DNA from: Longimicrobiales bacterium
GTDB lineage: Bacteria > Gemmatimonadota > Gemmatimonadetes > Longimicrobiales > Gaopeijiaceae
Assembly (NCBI GenBank): GCA_028278645.1
Contig: JANQDZ010000007.1
Coordinates: forward strand, 1 to 64,000
DNA: 64,000 nt
Direction: 5' to 3'
Below, piece by piece: positions 25,627 to 33,764 of the stretch (the first letter of the stretch is position 1; every line of letters begins with the position of its first letter). The notes under the pieces were generated by a model, which was not told where the DNA came from, searched no databases, and was given only the letters and a program-made list of their open reading frames with translations. A program made the position numbers and the translations under genes.

Positions 25627-26946
25627 TCAATCTCCTTCGGCTCTATCGTGTATCAGCACGCCGTTGATGAAGACCTTCTCTACCCATGTCTTCACGTGGA
25701 GCGGATACCCGTCGAGAACCAGGATGTCGGCGTCCTTCCCTACCTCCAGGCTCCCGATCCTATCGGCGACACCTAGTATCTCGGCCGGACGGATCGTCAC
25801 GGCTTTGAGGGCGTCTTCATCGGACAGGCCGTATCCGGTGGCATAAGCCGCTTCGATCAAGAGCCATCGCCCTTGGGTCGCCCTCCCCATGGAGCCAAAT
25901 CCAAACCCGAAGCTACCAAGCGCGACCCTCACCCCCGCTTCGACGAGAAGGGAAGCGTTGTACTCGCTCATGAGGTTGTACAGGTCAGCGGTCATGCTGA
26001 CTTCGCCACCCGTGATGAAAGGGTGCGTGGGTGGGCCGAGAACGACGGGGATGTCACGGGCAGCCAATTCCTCGCGGATTTTATAGGCCCCCAGCCCACT
26101 GTCGAGGATCAGGTCGAAGTCGAACTCATCGGCGAGTCTGAGGGCGGTCCTTATGTCATCCAGGTAGTCCACCTCGATGCGTGCGGGCATCTCTTTCCTC
26201 AGCAACTTCACCAGGGCTTCCTTACCAAGATCCCGGCTAGGCGGTGACGCGTCCTCGTCCCCCTCCGCCTTCTTTCGCTCGAACTCACCGAGGGTTTCCT
26301 CATACGCTTCGGCTTCTATGAGGGTTTTCCGCGCCAGTGCTGCAATGCCCATCCTCGTCGTTGGGTTCTGCCCTTCTCTTTTCGCTGTTTCCCCGATGGT
26401 CATATCCATGGCTGCAGGCTCGCGGAGGATCATCGAGTCACGGTCATCCCCCCACGTCTTGACCACCGCTCCCTGGCCACCAATTACCTGCCGGTCTCCG
26501 GGGGCGATGTAGAGGGCGGTAACCCCTCCCCTGATGAGATCCCTGTCCTTTTGAACGCCCGTCGTGCCCCGCATGAAATCTCCGTACGGGTAGAACGCCT
26601 GAATCACACGGTTCTGGGGGGTGATGGGATTCGAGGCATCATTGAGCTCGAAAGGCCGGATCCCATAGTAGGTCATGGCGTCGATGATACCGGGCATGAC
26701 GTATTTTCCAGAGGCGTCGATGACCCTTGCCCCGGCCGGTACCGTGATCTCCCGGCCAACTTCCAGGATCTTCCCGTCTCGGATCAGAACCGTACCGTCT
26801 TCTATGGCTGGACCGGCCATGGTCAAAACGGTACCGCCCTGGATGGCTGTAACTCCCTGAGCCGGGGCCAAGGACGGGAGGAGACACAGAACGCAGAAGG
26901 AGACTCCGAAGGGGAGGGCCAATTGGATCAGTCGTTTCCTGTTCAT
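25627..26946 (-). CDS. Amidohydrolase-fold protein lacking metal ligands (probable pseudoenzyme)
   Basis: 439 aa, start at ATG 26946, which begins a clear signal peptide (RLIQLALPFGVSFCVLCLL ... APAQ). The fold follows imidazolonepropionase-like amidohydrolases: N-terminal VTAIQGGTVLTMAGPAIEDG, IIDA after the first strand, and the C-terminal VGKDADILVLDG. The metal-binding HxH after the first strand is replaced by AMTYYG, the two mid-barrel His regions read LDDIR and LILDSG, and the Asp motif reads LGSFGF. So the usual zinc centre appears absent. It follows the intact amidohydrolase after a one-base gap and is probably coupled to it; the two may form a heteromer. Confidence 0.85.
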   Translation of the reverse strand: MNRKRLIQLALPFGVSFCVLCLLPSLAPAQGVTAIQGGTVLTMAGPAIEDGTVLIRDGKILEVGREITVPAGARVIDASGKYVMPGIIDAMTYYGIRPFELNDASNPITPQNRVIQAFYPYGDFMRGTTGVQKDRDLIRGGVTALYIAPGDRQVIGGQGAVVKTWGDDRDSMILREPAAMDMTIGETAKREGQNPTTRMGIAALARKTLIEAEAYEETLGEFERKKAEGDEDASPPSRDLGKEALVKLLRKEMPARIEVDYLDDIRTALRLADEFDFDLILDSGLGAYKIREELAARDIPVVLGPPTHPFITGGEVSMTADLYNLMSEYNASLLVEAGVRVALGSFGFGFGSMGRATQGRWLLIEAAYATGYGLSDEDALKAVTIRPAEILGVADRIGSLEVGKDADILVLDGYPLHVKTWVEKVFINGVLIHDRAEGD

Positions 26947-26947
26947 C

Positions 26948-28159
26948 TCAGTTCTCCTCCCTGGCCTGGTCCTGAGTGGCCCGATCATAAGCTCTAACCC
27001 CATCGACAAAGACCATGTCCACTCGGGTGCTCGGCTCGTACCAAACGCCATCCAAGACCACCAGATCGGCGTCCTTTCCCACCTCGACGCTTCCAACCCG
27101 GTCTTCGATACGGCTGGAGGTGGCTGGATTGATCGTGACGGTCTTCAGGGCGTAATCTTCCGGCATGCCATACCTGATGGCCATCCCAGCATTAATCCTG
27201 AGGAGTTTTTGGTGAACCACCGGGTGGTCGGAATGGAGGCTCACCATCACGCCTGCTTCATAGAGAAGGGTATTCCCGAAGAGCAGGTCATCCGAGACAC
27301 CGATACGGGTTCCCAGCGGAAGCGTGATCACCGGAACGTTCCGGCGTGCGATCTCGTCGGCGACTTTGTAGGCCTCGGAGCTGTGGATGAACGTGAGATC
27401 GAACCCGAACTCGTCTTTGAGCTTGAGGAAAGAGATCATGTCGTTGGCATAGTGGATATGACACCGAACCTTTTCTTCCCCTTTCAGGACAGGAACGATG
27501 GCTTCGAGACGTAAATCCCGCCTGGGTGGGGGCTCCGTCTTATCGCCGGCTTCATACTCATCCCATTCCTCCATGTACTCCCGGGCCTGATAGAACATGC
27601 TCCGGATGGTGGGAATGTGGGACAGGCTACGCGCGTTGATGGCCATCTTCAATTCACGGCTTTCCTTCAGGATCCGGTCCTCCAGCTTCTCTCCGAAGGT
27701 TTTGATGGTGATGGACTGCCCCCCCATTCGCTCACCACTCCCTGGGCCGGTGATAATGGTAGTGACTCCATTCATGGCCGCATCATACCAATCCCTCACC
27801 TCCATATGCAGAGCATCCAGGGCCCGGTGTTCCGGGCCTATGGGCTCTGTGAATTCGTTCACGTCTCCGAAATCGTAGGTGCCGAGGTGGGAATGTTCAT
27901 CGATGAGGCCAGGGATCACCGTTTTCCCGGTCACGTCGATGACAGGGACCCCGGCCGGGACGGGGATAGCCGTTCCGACCCCTGTGATCTTCCCGTTCTG
28001 AACGACCACCGTACCATTCTCGATGGGAGGGCCTGCAGCCGTGTGCACCCTGGCGCCTTGAAGAGCGAAAGAGTTAGTGGGGGTTTGGGCTTCCAGACCG
28101 CGTGGATGGAGGAAGGCCAAAAGAACGGTTCCGACCAACATCAGGCGGAGGATCTTCAT
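26948..28159 (-). CDS. Secreted metal-dependent amidohydrolase
   Basis: 403 aa, starting at ATG 28159 with GGAGG 8 bases upstream; the frame continues upstream only into a transposase scrap. Signal peptide KILRLMLVGTVLLAFL ... LEAQ. Metal ligands are present: HSH in LIDEHSHLG, His in CHIHYAN, His in FIHSSEAY and Asp in LHSDHP. C-terminal VGKDADLVVLDG closes the composite domain. Similar to imidazolonepropionase/cytosine deaminase-like hydrolases of the periplasm; the substrate is unknown. Forms a two-gene unit with the metal-less paralogue downstream. Confidence 0.9.
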   Translation of the reverse strand: MKILRLMLVGTVLLAFLHPRGLEAQTPTNSFALQGARVHTAAGPPIENGTVVVQNGKITGVGTAIPVPAGVPVIDVTGKTVIPGLIDEHSHLGTYDFGDVNEFTEPIGPEHRALDALHMEVRDWYDAAMNGVTTIITGPGSGERMGGQSITIKTFGEKLEDRILKESRELKMAINARSLSHIPTIRSMFYQAREYMEEWDEYEAGDKTEPPPRRDLRLEAIVPVLKGEEKVRCHIHYANDMISFLKLKDEFGFDLTFIHSSEAYKVADEIARRNVPVITLPLGTRIGVSDDLLFGNTLLYEAGVMVSLHSDHPVVHQKLLRINAGMAIRYGMPEDYALKTVTINPATSSRIEDRVGSVEVGKDADLVVLDGVWYEPSTRVDMVFVDGVRAYDRATQDQAREEN

Positions 28160-28257
28160 ATCCTGACCTCCAGCGGAGACCATGTTGTTTGGATCTACAA
28201 GAGACACGGCAACATAGAATGAGGTCGCTCGAGGGAACAGGCAGAACTGCAGGTAGG

Positions 28258-28478
28258 CTCCGGCGCAATGGGCCTTTGGGCGGGGCCTCTCTCCAAGTAG
28301 ATCCCGCAGACTGCTGTGGGGTCGAACGTTGTTGTAGTCTTCCCGCCACCCCTCCAGTTGGTCCTGAGCCTCTTCGAGATCCCTGAACCAGTGTAACGTT
28401 AAACACTCACGCCTCAGGCCGGCCAAGAACGACTCGGCGACGGCGTTGTCCGTCGGCTTGCCCCGTCGGCTGAAGGCT
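28258..28478 (-). pseudogene. C-terminal scrap of an IS3-family transposase (OrfB integrase)
   Basis: The minus strand encodes FSRRGKPTDNAVAES, then FLAGLRRECLTLHWF and WREDYNNVRPHSSLRDL, the end of the DDE integrase catalytic core and C-terminal region of IS3 OrfB proteins (includes the final catalytic Glu in NAVAES). Nothing upstream codes for the rest, and the frame runs on into the amidohydrolase leader without a stop. No inverted repeats were found. A decayed insertion; the surrounding gap 28160-28689 holds nothing else I can identify. Confidence 0.75.
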
Positions 28479-28689
28479 GGCAGAACTCCTCACTAGTGGC
28501 TCGGAGTGTGGGCCGCTGGGACTGACGCCAATCCCTTCCTGCCACCGCTGGCAACCTTTTCTTCTTGCCTGGCGTCTCATTCCGTGACTTGATTTCTTTC
28601 TTTGATGCAGTAATAATCGAGGAAACCTGCGAAGCGTGGTGGGCTGAGCCGGTAGCGGAACGCAGACCAATGACCAGAGGGGGTGCCGG

Positions 28690-29031
28690 ATGGGGCTGAA
28701 GGGCCTGAGGGAATTTGAAGAGCTCGTGCTTCTGAGCGTATTGGCGGCCGGGGACGACGCCTACGGGGCGGTGATCCAAAATACTCTCCTTGAAGAAGCA
28801 GGGAGGAACTCGGGAATGGGGGCCATCTACACCGCCCTGGACCGTCTCTCGCAGAGGGGCCTGGTGACCTCTCGTCTCGGTGAGCCCACTCCCGTCCGGG
28901 GCGGTCGGAGGAAACGTCACTACATCCTCACGCCGGCCGGGTTGGCTCTCTTGGCCGAAACCAGAAGACAACGGGAGACGCTCTGGGCGAAGGCGGGCCC
29001 GGTGGTCATGGATGGGAGGACGGGAAAATGA
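28690..29031 (+). CDS. PadR-family transcriptional regulator
   Basis: 113 aa winged-helix protein: LREFEELVLLSVLAAGDDAYGAV, then MGAIYTALDRLSQRGLVTS and HYILTPAGLALL. Same short PadR type as the gene at 21.7 kb. GAGGGGG precedes the ATG by 6 bases. Its stop overlaps the start of the following permease by 4 bases (ATGA), so the two are coupled and this regulator probably controls the pair. Confidence 0.92.
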   Translation: MGLKGLREFEELVLLSVLAAGDDAYGAVIQNTLLEEAGRNSGMGAIYTALDRLSQRGLVTSRLGEPTPVRGGRRKRHYILTPAGLALLAETRRQRETLWAKAGPVVMDGRTGK

Positions 29032-31721
29032 ACGAGCCGCCGAAGCTTGCCTTGAAGCTGGTCCGCTTCCTCTCACCAGCAGCCTGGCGCCTCGAGATCG
29101 AAGGAGACCTCCTGGAGAGCTTCCGGCAGCGGGTCGCCAGGGAGGGCGCCGGACCCGCAAGACGGAAACTGTGGTGGGAGGTCCTGACCATCCCCTTCTG
29201 GCAAATGAAGGGGCGGCTCCGGGGCGTACGGCCCGGAGGGGACAACCGGGCGGTTGAGCCAAACGGGAATCGCTCCCGAGAGGAGATCAGGTCGGTGATC
29301 AGGGAGGTTCTCTTGGCCTTGAGGGCTTTCCGGAGAAACCCGACGCTATCGTCAACGGTCGTAGGCGTGCTGGCCATCTGTATCGGCGCCACCACGGCCA
29401 TCTTCAGTGTGGTGAACGGTGTCCTCCTCAAGCCCCTGCCATACCCTGAGCCCGACCGACTGGTCAACATTTGGCAGGTGAACCAGGAATGGCTCGACCG
29501 CCCCGACCCTCGCTTCCAGGCCTTGGGGTGGCAGTTCCCCGTGTCCTATCCGGTGCTCCAGGACTGGGTGGAGATGGCCGAGCCGCTGGAGGCAGTGGGT
29601 GGGTACTCCCGCTTTGTTCGGAACCTGGATCTGGGTGGCCAGGTGGAGCGGGTCAGGACGATAGATGTCAGCTCGGGGATCTTCCCCACTCTGGACGTCC
29701 CACCTCTCCTGGGCCGGTGGATCGTCGGCGCTGACGACCGGGTCGGAGCGCCCCGGGTGGCGGTCCTCAGCCATGGCTTCTGGGAGACGCGCCTGGGCGG
29801 GGATCCCGAGGTCATCGGCCGCACTCTCAACCTGGACGCCCAGATCTACGAGGTAGTGGGCGTCATGCCTGCCGGGTTCTACTTCCCGGATCCTTCCTGG
29901 GACCTCTGGGCGGGATACCCCGATGCCCAGAAGGAGTCTGGCCGGGGGTCCCAGTTCATCACGGCGGTGGGGCGACTGAAACCAGGCGTCCCCCTGGCCA
30001 GGGCCCAACGCGAAATGGAGGCGCTGGCCCAGCGCGTCCAGGACGAGGTGGGTGGAGAGAACCATTTCGGCGTTCGCCTGAATTCCCGCCTTTCCCAGGT
30101 CGTGGGCAACGTGGATACGGTCCTGATCATCCTTCTGGCGGCCGTGGGGTTGGTCCTCCTCATCGCCTGCGCCAACGTCGCTAGCCTAATGCTCATGCGG
30201 GCCACGGCCCGCCGCCGTGAGTTCGCTCTCCGGGCTGCGCTTGGCGCTGGTCGCCGCCGACTCTTTCGTCAGTCCCTGGTGGAGATCCTGACCCTGTGCC
30301 TGCTCAGTGGGGTGCTGGGACTGGGACTGGCCGTGGCCTTCTTCGAGCCCATGGTGGCCTGGCTCCCCGCCGGACTCCCCAGGGCCGACGAAGTGACCCT
30401 GGACGGCCGGGTTCTCCTGTTCTCCTTCGGGGCTTCCCTGGTTACGGCCCTTCTTGTCGGGGTCCTTCCGGCCCTCAGCGCCTTCAGGACCCCCTTCTCG
30501 GAAGCCCTCAAGGACGGCGGACGTTCGAGCACCCAGGGGGGGAGGAAGAGGCGACTCCAGGGGAGCTTGGTCTCCGCCGAGATCGCGCTGGCCTTCGTCC
30601 TCCTCCTGGGATCCGGGCTCTTGGTCAAGAGCTTCTGGCGCCTGAACGGCGAGGAGCGGGGTTTTGATCCCTCTGATGTGATGACCCTCGCCCTGGCCCT
30701 TCCCGACGATCCGTATGGGGACCAGGGGGAGCGACACTCCTTCCTTGACCTCTTACGCGACCGGCTCCGCGCCCTCCCGGGGGTGGAAGGGACCGCCCAG
30801 GCCACCCGGCTTCCCTTCGTCGGAGGAACCTCGTCTTCGAACACCACCATCGAGACGTTGGCGGGTCAGGAGGAGGTGAACCTGCAGCTGAACCAGGTGG
30901 ACCTCGACTTCTTCACCACCCTGGGCATCCCCGTCCTGGCCGGCCGAGATTTCGACGCGACCGACCAGGCCGACTCGGAACCGGTGGCCATCATCAACGA
31001 GGTGGCGGCCCGGGAACACTGGCCCGGGGAGGATCCCATCGGGCGTCGGATCCAAGGGCCAACTCGGGAGGGTCGGGACCCGGAGTGGATGACGGTCGTG
31101 GGAGTCGTCGGGGACGTCCGGACCCGCCTCGACCGAGACCCCCGCCCGAAGTACTACGCTCCTCTGACCCAGGCTGGAGGCGTCCGGGTCACTGTCGCCG
31201 TGAAGGCCCGGGTCGGTCCCGAGGCCCTCGCCTCGGCCATCCGTGCCCTGGTGAACGAGCTCGATCCTTCGGTCCCTGCGCCCATCGTCACCTCACTGGA
31301 GAACCGGATCGCCAACTCGGTGGCCACCCCCCGCCTCCAGGCCTTCCTGGTTTCAGCGCTGGCGGTGTTGGCCGGGTTGTTGGCCTTGGTGGGCGTGTAC
31401 GGTGTGCTGGCCTACGCCACGGCACAGAGGACGGCAGAGATCGGGGTGCGCGTAGCCATGGGGGCTGGGCAGATGGAGGTCGTAAAAGATGTCCTCAGTC
31501 GCGGCGCTCGTCTGGCCGGGGTGGGGCTGGCCATCGGCCTCGGGTTAGCCTCGCTGGCTATCCGCTCCCTGGACGGGCTCCTCTATCAGACGGAGCTCTA
31601 CGACGGATCCCTTCTGCTGGGTACAGTCGCCGTCCTGGGCCTGGCCACCCTGGCTGCCAGCTACTTCCCTGCCAGGAAAGCCACCCGGGTGGATCCTGTG
31701 GAGGCCCTAAGGGCCGAGTGA
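29028..31721 (+). CDS. ADOP-type MacB/FtsX-like permease
   Basis: 897 aa. Soluble permease prefix (KLALKLVRFLSPAAWRLEI ...), first TM near residue 105 (TLSSTVVGVLAICIGATTAI), first MacB core, TM cluster near 365-490, second core, and three C-terminal TMs. Coupling helices ARRREFALRAALGAGRR and QRTAEIGVRVAMGAGQ appear in both halves. Start is at ATG 29028 with GGAGGA 8 bases upstream. No ATPase is adjacent. Paralogous in design to the permease at 22.0-24.8 kb but clearly diverged in sequence. Confidence 0.92.
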   Translation: MNEPPKLALKLVRFLSPAAWRLEIEGDLLESFRQRVAREGAGPARRKLWWEVLTIPFWQMKGRLRGVRPGGDNRAVEPNGNRSREEIRSVIREVLLALRAFRRNPTLSSTVVGVLAICIGATTAIFSVVNGVLLKPLPYPEPDRLVNIWQVNQEWLDRPDPRFQALGWQFPVSYPVLQDWVEMAEPLEAVGGYSRFVRNLDLGGQVERVRTIDVSSGIFPTLDVPPLLGRWIVGADDRVGAPRVAVLSHGFWETRLGGDPEVIGRTLNLDAQIYEVVGVMPAGFYFPDPSWDLWAGYPDAQKESGRGSQFITAVGRLKPGVPLARAQREMEALAQRVQDEVGGENHFGVRLNSRLSQVVGNVDTVLIILLAAVGLVLLIACANVASLMLMRATARRREFALRAALGAGRRRLFRQSLVEILTLCLLSGVLGLGLAVAFFEPMVAWLPAGLPRADEVTLDGRVLLFSFGASLVTALLVGVLPALSAFRTPFSEALKDGGRSSTQGGRKRRLQGSLVSAEIALAFVLLLGSGLLVKSFWRLNGEERGFDPSDVMTLALALPDDPYGDQGERHSFLDLLRDRLRALPGVEGTAQATRLPFVGGTSSSNTTIETLAGQEEVNLQLNQVDLDFFTTLGIPVLAGRDFDATDQADSEPVAIINEVAAREHWPGEDPIGRRIQGPTREGRDPEWMTVVGVVGDVRTRLDRDPRPKYYAPLTQAGGVRVTVAVKARVGPEALASAIRALVNELDPSVPAPIVTSLENRIANSVATPRLQAFLVSALAVLAGLLALVGVYGVLAYATAQRTAEIGVRVAMGAGQMEVVKDVLSRGARLAGVGLAIGLGLASLAIRSLDGLLYQTELYDGSLLLGTVAVLGLATLAASYFPARKATRVDPVEALRAE

Positions 31722-31851
31722 TATTCAATCCGGTCCAGGCGCGGCGCGGGGCACCCGCGGGCCGATCCCACCCGGCGGAGCCGGCCACAACGTCCTCCTT
31801 CGTCTAGCGGGAATCGCATGAAGGCTCGGCTCCTCCTGCCGGGCCCGCTCG

Positions 31852-31885
31852 GCTCGAACGCGCGACCTCTGCCTCCGGAGGGCAG
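31852..31885 (-). repeat. Displaced 3'-half of tRNA-Arg(CCG), candidate attachment site
   Basis: Bases 31864-31885 are identical over 22 bp to the anticodon arm of the intact tRNA-Arg at 40078-40099. To their left the match continues patchily through a T-loop (TTCGAGC on the minus strand) with a four-of-five paired stem. To the right similarity stops at the anticodon stem. This is what a tRNA-targeted integration leaves at the far end of an island. The flanks 31722-31851 and 31886-32173 show no convincing gene. Confidence 0.6.
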
Positions 31886-32173
31886 AACCAGACCCTCGTG
31901 GGCGCTGAAGAACGCTGACCTGATTGGGTGTTCCATCTCGGACCGCTGGCCAGCCACCCTTGGAATCCGTCGGTTTCTTTTCCCGGATTGTGACCTGATC
32001 CCCCAACGCGGGGAAAGGAACCGATGAAGCGCGAGGGGAAGCCAAGGACCTGAGTTCCGCCTATGGTACGTGCCCAGCCAGTTTTCTTGCCCATTCCCTA
32101 TCCGCAACACACCCTTCTCCCCGGTGGCTGACCGGGCTCGCACGGGCGGTCCCCTCTCACCGGTTCATCCGAC

Positions 32174-32437
32174 ATGGAGCACGAGGAGCGCCTCAAGGCT
32201 GCACTCGCTGACCGCTATCAGATCGAGCGGGAGGTCGGTCGCGGCGGGATGGCTGCTGTCTACCTGGCCCAAGACCCGAAGCATGGCCGGCAAGTGGCCG
32301 TAAGAGTGCTCCGCCCCAAAGTAGCCTCCTCGCTCGGCACCGAGCGGTTTTTCGATGAGATCCGCCTGACCGCCCGGCTCCGGCATCCACATATCGTGCC
32401 GCTGTTTGACTCAGGCGAGGAGGATGGATTCCATTGA
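32174..32437 (+). pseudogene. Truncated Ser/Thr kinase, N-lobe fragment
   Basis: 87 aa: RYQIEREVGRGGMAAVYLAQ then VAVRVLRPKVASSLGTERF and LRHPHIVPLFDSGEEDGFH, then a stop. This is the glycine loop and N-lobe of a Gemmatimonadota-style kinase; the C-lobe with HRD and DFG is gone. The catalytic VAIK lysine is Arg (AVRVL). The following 260 bases to 32697 keep no readable kinase sequence. Confidence 0.8.
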
Positions 32438-32697
32438 ATAAGGATTGGAGGCGGATCAAAGGCAGCCTAACCAACAACTGCTATCGGCAGACCGGTCACC
32501 CCCCAAGGGTCCTTCGCGCCCCTAGCCTCTGTGTTGCCCACCGAAGTCCTCCATCGGCGAGGCCCCGTGACCACGGATCCCGCTCCAGGAACTGAATCCA
32601 GCCTTGCCCGATGGCTCGCCACGCGGTACGAGCGAAGGAGCTTCGGCTCAACCCTCGATGTGCTACCGGTGAACCAGCCGAGCCAAAAGTGCTTTGG

Positions 32698-33693
32698 TCA
32701 GCGTTTCGGGAATGACTGTAGGTCTCTCTTCGTCTTCCTCTGCTGCCCTAGATGCTTGGCAGCCGCACCATAGGGCGTATTTAGGGCACCGCGCGCCTCA
32801 AGCGTGAAATCGCTTTCGCCTTCCCCTTTTGGCGGGAAGAGTTCTGAGAAGATAATCGGCTGGATCCGCCGGACTCTATCAGGGTTTTGGATTTCTTCAC
32901 AAAGACGATAGTAGATGAAGCAAACCCAAGAGATTACTTCCTGAATGTCATCTGGCCCACCCCGGCGGGCAGCAGCCCATATCGTGGCAAGGTCCTTCTT
33001 TTCCAGAAACTGCCTACGCATCTTTCCCTGAAGACGAGTGAGCGACTGAACCACCCTCTCCGGCCTTTTAAGAAGCAGCTCTCTCCAGGTCCCTGCCAAT
33101 AGAGTGACAAAAGCCTTTACTCCCTCCTCCAGGTTCTCTACATCGCTTATTTCCTTCACGGAATAGAGTCTAAAGAGCGCTATCTTCATTCTTGGCTTTG
33201 TCTTGCACCAAACCGAATAGTGTTCCTCAGATATCCCTTCAGCCTCCTCGGGGACAGTCACGTACGAGTGAATCGTCTTCTTAAACTCGTCTCTTATGAC
33301 GAACAAGCCCCCATCCGTGACTCGGAGGACTAACCGTTTTTCGGTGTATCCCCAACCCCTAATTAGGAGCCAGCTCTCAAGCAGGTGGTCCTCAATCGCC
33401 TCCACCGCATCATCATAAGATTCTTCGGACCATCGAATCGGGGCGTTTGAGTCGTCCTCCCCATCCTCCCCGTCTTTTCCGTTGGGCGGGGCCGGGGCCG
33501 TCTTGGATTTCTTGGACCTTTTCCTCTTTCTCGGTTTCTCCAAGCCGCGTAAGCCGTGCTTGGCCTTCTGTATATAGTCGTGCCTCTTTAACCAAGTCTG
33601 GAGTGAGGCCGCACTCCCGGTCCCTCTTTCACCGACCTCCCTCTGCTCAGGGGCGGTACCGCGCTCTTCATCGGAGCTCTGGCCGTCCTGCAT
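32698..33693 (-). CDS. Unknown protein, 331 aa, third gene of the island operon
   Basis: No family recognised. The N-terminal 95 residues are low-complexity and very basic (GLEKPRKRKRSKKSKT), then acidic (GKDGEDGEDDS), suggesting a nucleic-acid-binding or disordered tail. The rest looks globular: SYDDAVEAIEDHLLESWLLI, then KRLVLRVTDGGLFVIRDEF, a strand-rich segment, then helices (LAGTWRELLLKRPERVVQSL). No signal peptide or TM. AAGGA lies 5 bases before the ATG. It is 71 bases after the 1033-aa gene on the same strand. The DNA looks less GC-rich than the flanks. Confidence 0.7.
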   Translation of the reverse strand: MQDGQSSDEERGTAPEQREVGERGTGSAASLQTWLKRHDYIQKAKHGLRGLEKPRKRKRSKKSKTAPAPPNGKDGEDGEDDSNAPIRWSEESYDDAVEAIEDHLLESWLLIRGWGYTEKRLVLRVTDGGLFVIRDEFKKTIHSYVTVPEEAEGISEEHYSVWCKTKPRMKIALFRLYSVKEISDVENLEEGVKAFVTLLAGTWRELLLKRPERVVQSLTRLQGKMRRQFLEKKDLATIWAAARRGGPDDIQEVISWVCFIYYRLCEEIQNPDRVRRIQPIIFSELFPPKGEGESDFTLEARGALNTPYGAAAKHLGQQRKTKRDLQSFPKR

Positions 33694-33764
33694 TCAAGTC
33701 CTTTCCGATAAATGGAGGAGATCATCCTCTCTTCGCATTCTGATTGATAAAGGCAAGCAGTCCA

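Noticed and set aside
28414-29262. 282-aa frame on the minus strand
   Set aside because: Antisense to padR and to the start of the permease; the transposase fragment is in another frame.
31864-31885. A second functional tRNA-Arg at 31.86 kb
   Set aside because: Only the anticodon arm and T-loop side are recognisable; the D-arm and 5' acceptor strand are absent, so no cloverleaf forms.
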